DNA of 6,726 bases from Alphaproteobacteria bacterium (GTDB taxonomy: Bacteria; Pseudomonadota; Alphaproteobacteria; Puniceispirillales; Puniceispirillaceae), in assembly GCA_016780695.1 (NCBI GenBank), contig JADHLK010000070.1, positions 1 through 6,726 of the forward strand. Reading direction: 5' to 3'. The notes under the pieces are model-generated. The model worked only from the letters and a program-made list of their open reading frames with translations. It did no database searches and had not been told where the DNA came from. Shown piece after piece: positions 5,686 through 6,726 of the stretch; within the stretch, counting starts at the first letter, position 1; each line of letters begins with the position of its first letter. The position numbers were made by a program, and so were the translations under genes.

Positions 5686-6726
5686 TGATCAGCCTGTTCG
5701 GAACCAGAATAATGCGTTTCGCCGGGCGGCCGTCCAGATGGCGGATGACCTCCGGCAGGGCGAGAGCAGCCTGTTCAGCCTCTGCCTGAGCCGAATCCAG
5801 GGGTAAAGAGAGGCGCGCGCGCATCTTGCCATTGACCTGAACGGCCAGCTCAACCTCCTCATCCACCAGCAAGGCCGGATCAACTTCCGGCCAGTCCGCC
5901 TCGGCAACCAGCCCGGCCCCACCCGCTGCCTGCCATAATTCTTCGGCAATATGCGGCGCAATACAGGACAAGGCGATCGCCAAACGGCGCAAAACCTCGC
6001 ATAGCAGCGCTGGATCGGGGTTTTCCGATGATTGATAATCCTGAATCGCATTGGTCCAGATATGCAGCTGGGCCACACAGCGATTAAAGGCAAACCGGTC
6101 AATATCCTTTGCAATCTGGTCAATAGAACGATGCGAGAGTTTCAACAAAGCTGAGTCTGCCTCCCCCGGCTCTTTGCTCAGCTGATCCCCGCCCTTGGCC
6201 AGGGCCCGGCCCTGTTCAGCCAGCCTAAAGATACGGCTGATAAAGCGATGGGCCCCCTCTACGCCTGATTCCGTCCATTCCAGATCCCGCTCCGGCGGCG
6301 AATCAGACATCATGAACAGCCGCGCCGTATCCGCACCATAGGTCTGGATAATTCCTTCCGGATCCACCACATTGCGCTTGGATTTGCTCATTTTCTCGAC
6401 CCGGCCTGCGGTCACCGCCGCCCCGGTATCCGTCGCAACCCAGCCATCTGCGGTTTTGGCAACCTGTTCCGGGAACAGCCAGTTGCCGTCCCGGTCCTTA
6501 AAGGCCTGATGGCAAACCATCCCCTGCGTCATCAGACCGGCGAAGGGCTCTTCCAAATCCAGATAGCCAATCTCAGAAAGGGCGCGGGTGAAAAACCGCG
6601 AATAGAGCAGATGCAAAACCGCGTGTTCTACCCCGCCAATATATTGATCCACCGGCATCCAATATTCAGCTGTCTGCCGATCAAAAGCCTGTGTTGATTT
6701 GGCATCCGTATAGCGCAGGAAATACC
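5672..6726 (-). CDS. leuS: LeuS, leucyl-tRNA synthetase, C-terminal part (gene open at window edge)
   Basis: LeuS charges tRNA-Leu with leucine in the cytoplasm. The window holds the last 350 residues plus stop; the HIGH motif and the editing domain lie beyond 6726. The reading frame continues past the ATG at 6656-6658 to the window edge with clear LeuS sequence (YFLRYTDAKSTQAFDRQTAEYW), so that methionine is internal. Just after it comes PVDQYIGGVEHAVLHLLYSRFF. The catalytic loop KMSKS is encoded at 6380-6394, followed by GADTARLFMMSDSPPERDLEW, the anticodon-binding helical domain, and the C-terminal domain ending LVPNRLINVVG. About 239 residues follow KMSKS, very close to the E. coli protein, so the end is complete. 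It is the first visible gene of the leuS-lptE-holA unit, and its stop codon lies inside lptE. Confidence 0.97.
   Translation of the reverse strand, partial: YFLRYTDAKSTQAFDRQTAEYWMPVDQYIGGVEHAVLHLLYSRFFTRALSEIGYLDLEEPFAGLMTQGMVCHQAFKDRDGNWLFPEQVAKTADGWVATDTGAAVTAGRVEKMSKSKRNVVDPEGIIQTYGADTARLFMMSDSPPERDLEWTESGVEGAHRFISRIFRLAEQGRALAKGGDQLSKEPGEADSALLKLSHRSIDQIAKDIDRFAFNRCVAQLHIWTNAIQDYQSSENPDPALLCEVLRRLAIALSCIAPHIAEELWQAAGGAGLVAEADWPEVDPALLVDEEVELAVQVNGKMRARLSLPLDSAQAEAEQAALALPEVIRHLDGRPAKRIILVPNRLINVVG

Noticed and set aside
1..6726. Replication origin (oriC) in the window
   Set aside because: ParABS clusters often lie near oriC, but I found no cluster of DnaA boxes (TTATCCACA-like) and no AT-rich unwinding region; the only AT-rich patch is inside holA and has no DnaA boxes.

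Overview
This window is an ordinary chromosomal housekeeping segment, most likely from an alphaproteobacterium. The evidence is the gene order mnmG-rsmG-parA-parB facing leuS-lptE-holA, a layout known from many Alphaproteobacteria, together with the family-level look of the proteins (for example the PWQPRRRF box in ParB and the VSRET motif in RsmG). Base composition is GC-rich and even across genes, apart from one short AT-rich patch in holA. I cannot assign an order or genus. No mobile element, CRISPR array, tRNA, rRNA or phage gene is visible.

Plus strand, 1-4040: the 3' part of mnmG (tRNA wobble-uridine modification), rsmG (16S rRNA m7G methyltransferase), parA and parB (chromosome partition ATPase and CTP-dependent parS-binding clamp). 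The genes are tightly packed (15 nt, 22 nt and a 4-nt overlap) and read as one transcription unit whose 5' end lies outside the window. A near-perfect parS centromere site lies inside rsmG at 1730-1745, about 590 bp before parA, so the window holds all three parts of a ParABS system. Such clusters usually lie near the replication origin, but no oriC is recognisable here.

Convergent gap, 4041-4153: 113 bp between the parB and holA stop codons. It holds a 14-bp unit repeated three times in tandem, with further copies of its GTGATG core on either side, then a 6-bp stem-loop that may act as a terminator. This is the least explained piece of the window.

Minus strand, 6726-4154: leuS (C-terminal part, still open at the window edge), lptE (LPS-assembly lipoprotein) and holA (DNA polymerase III delta subunit). 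Coding regions overlap by 14 nt and 4 nt, so they look translationally coupled. The window therefore links translation (MnmG, RsmG, LeuS), chromosome segregation (ParABS), replication (HolA) and outer-membrane assembly (LptE). I found no convincing new biological system; the items most worth a second look are the intragenic parS and the 14-bp intergenic repeat array.
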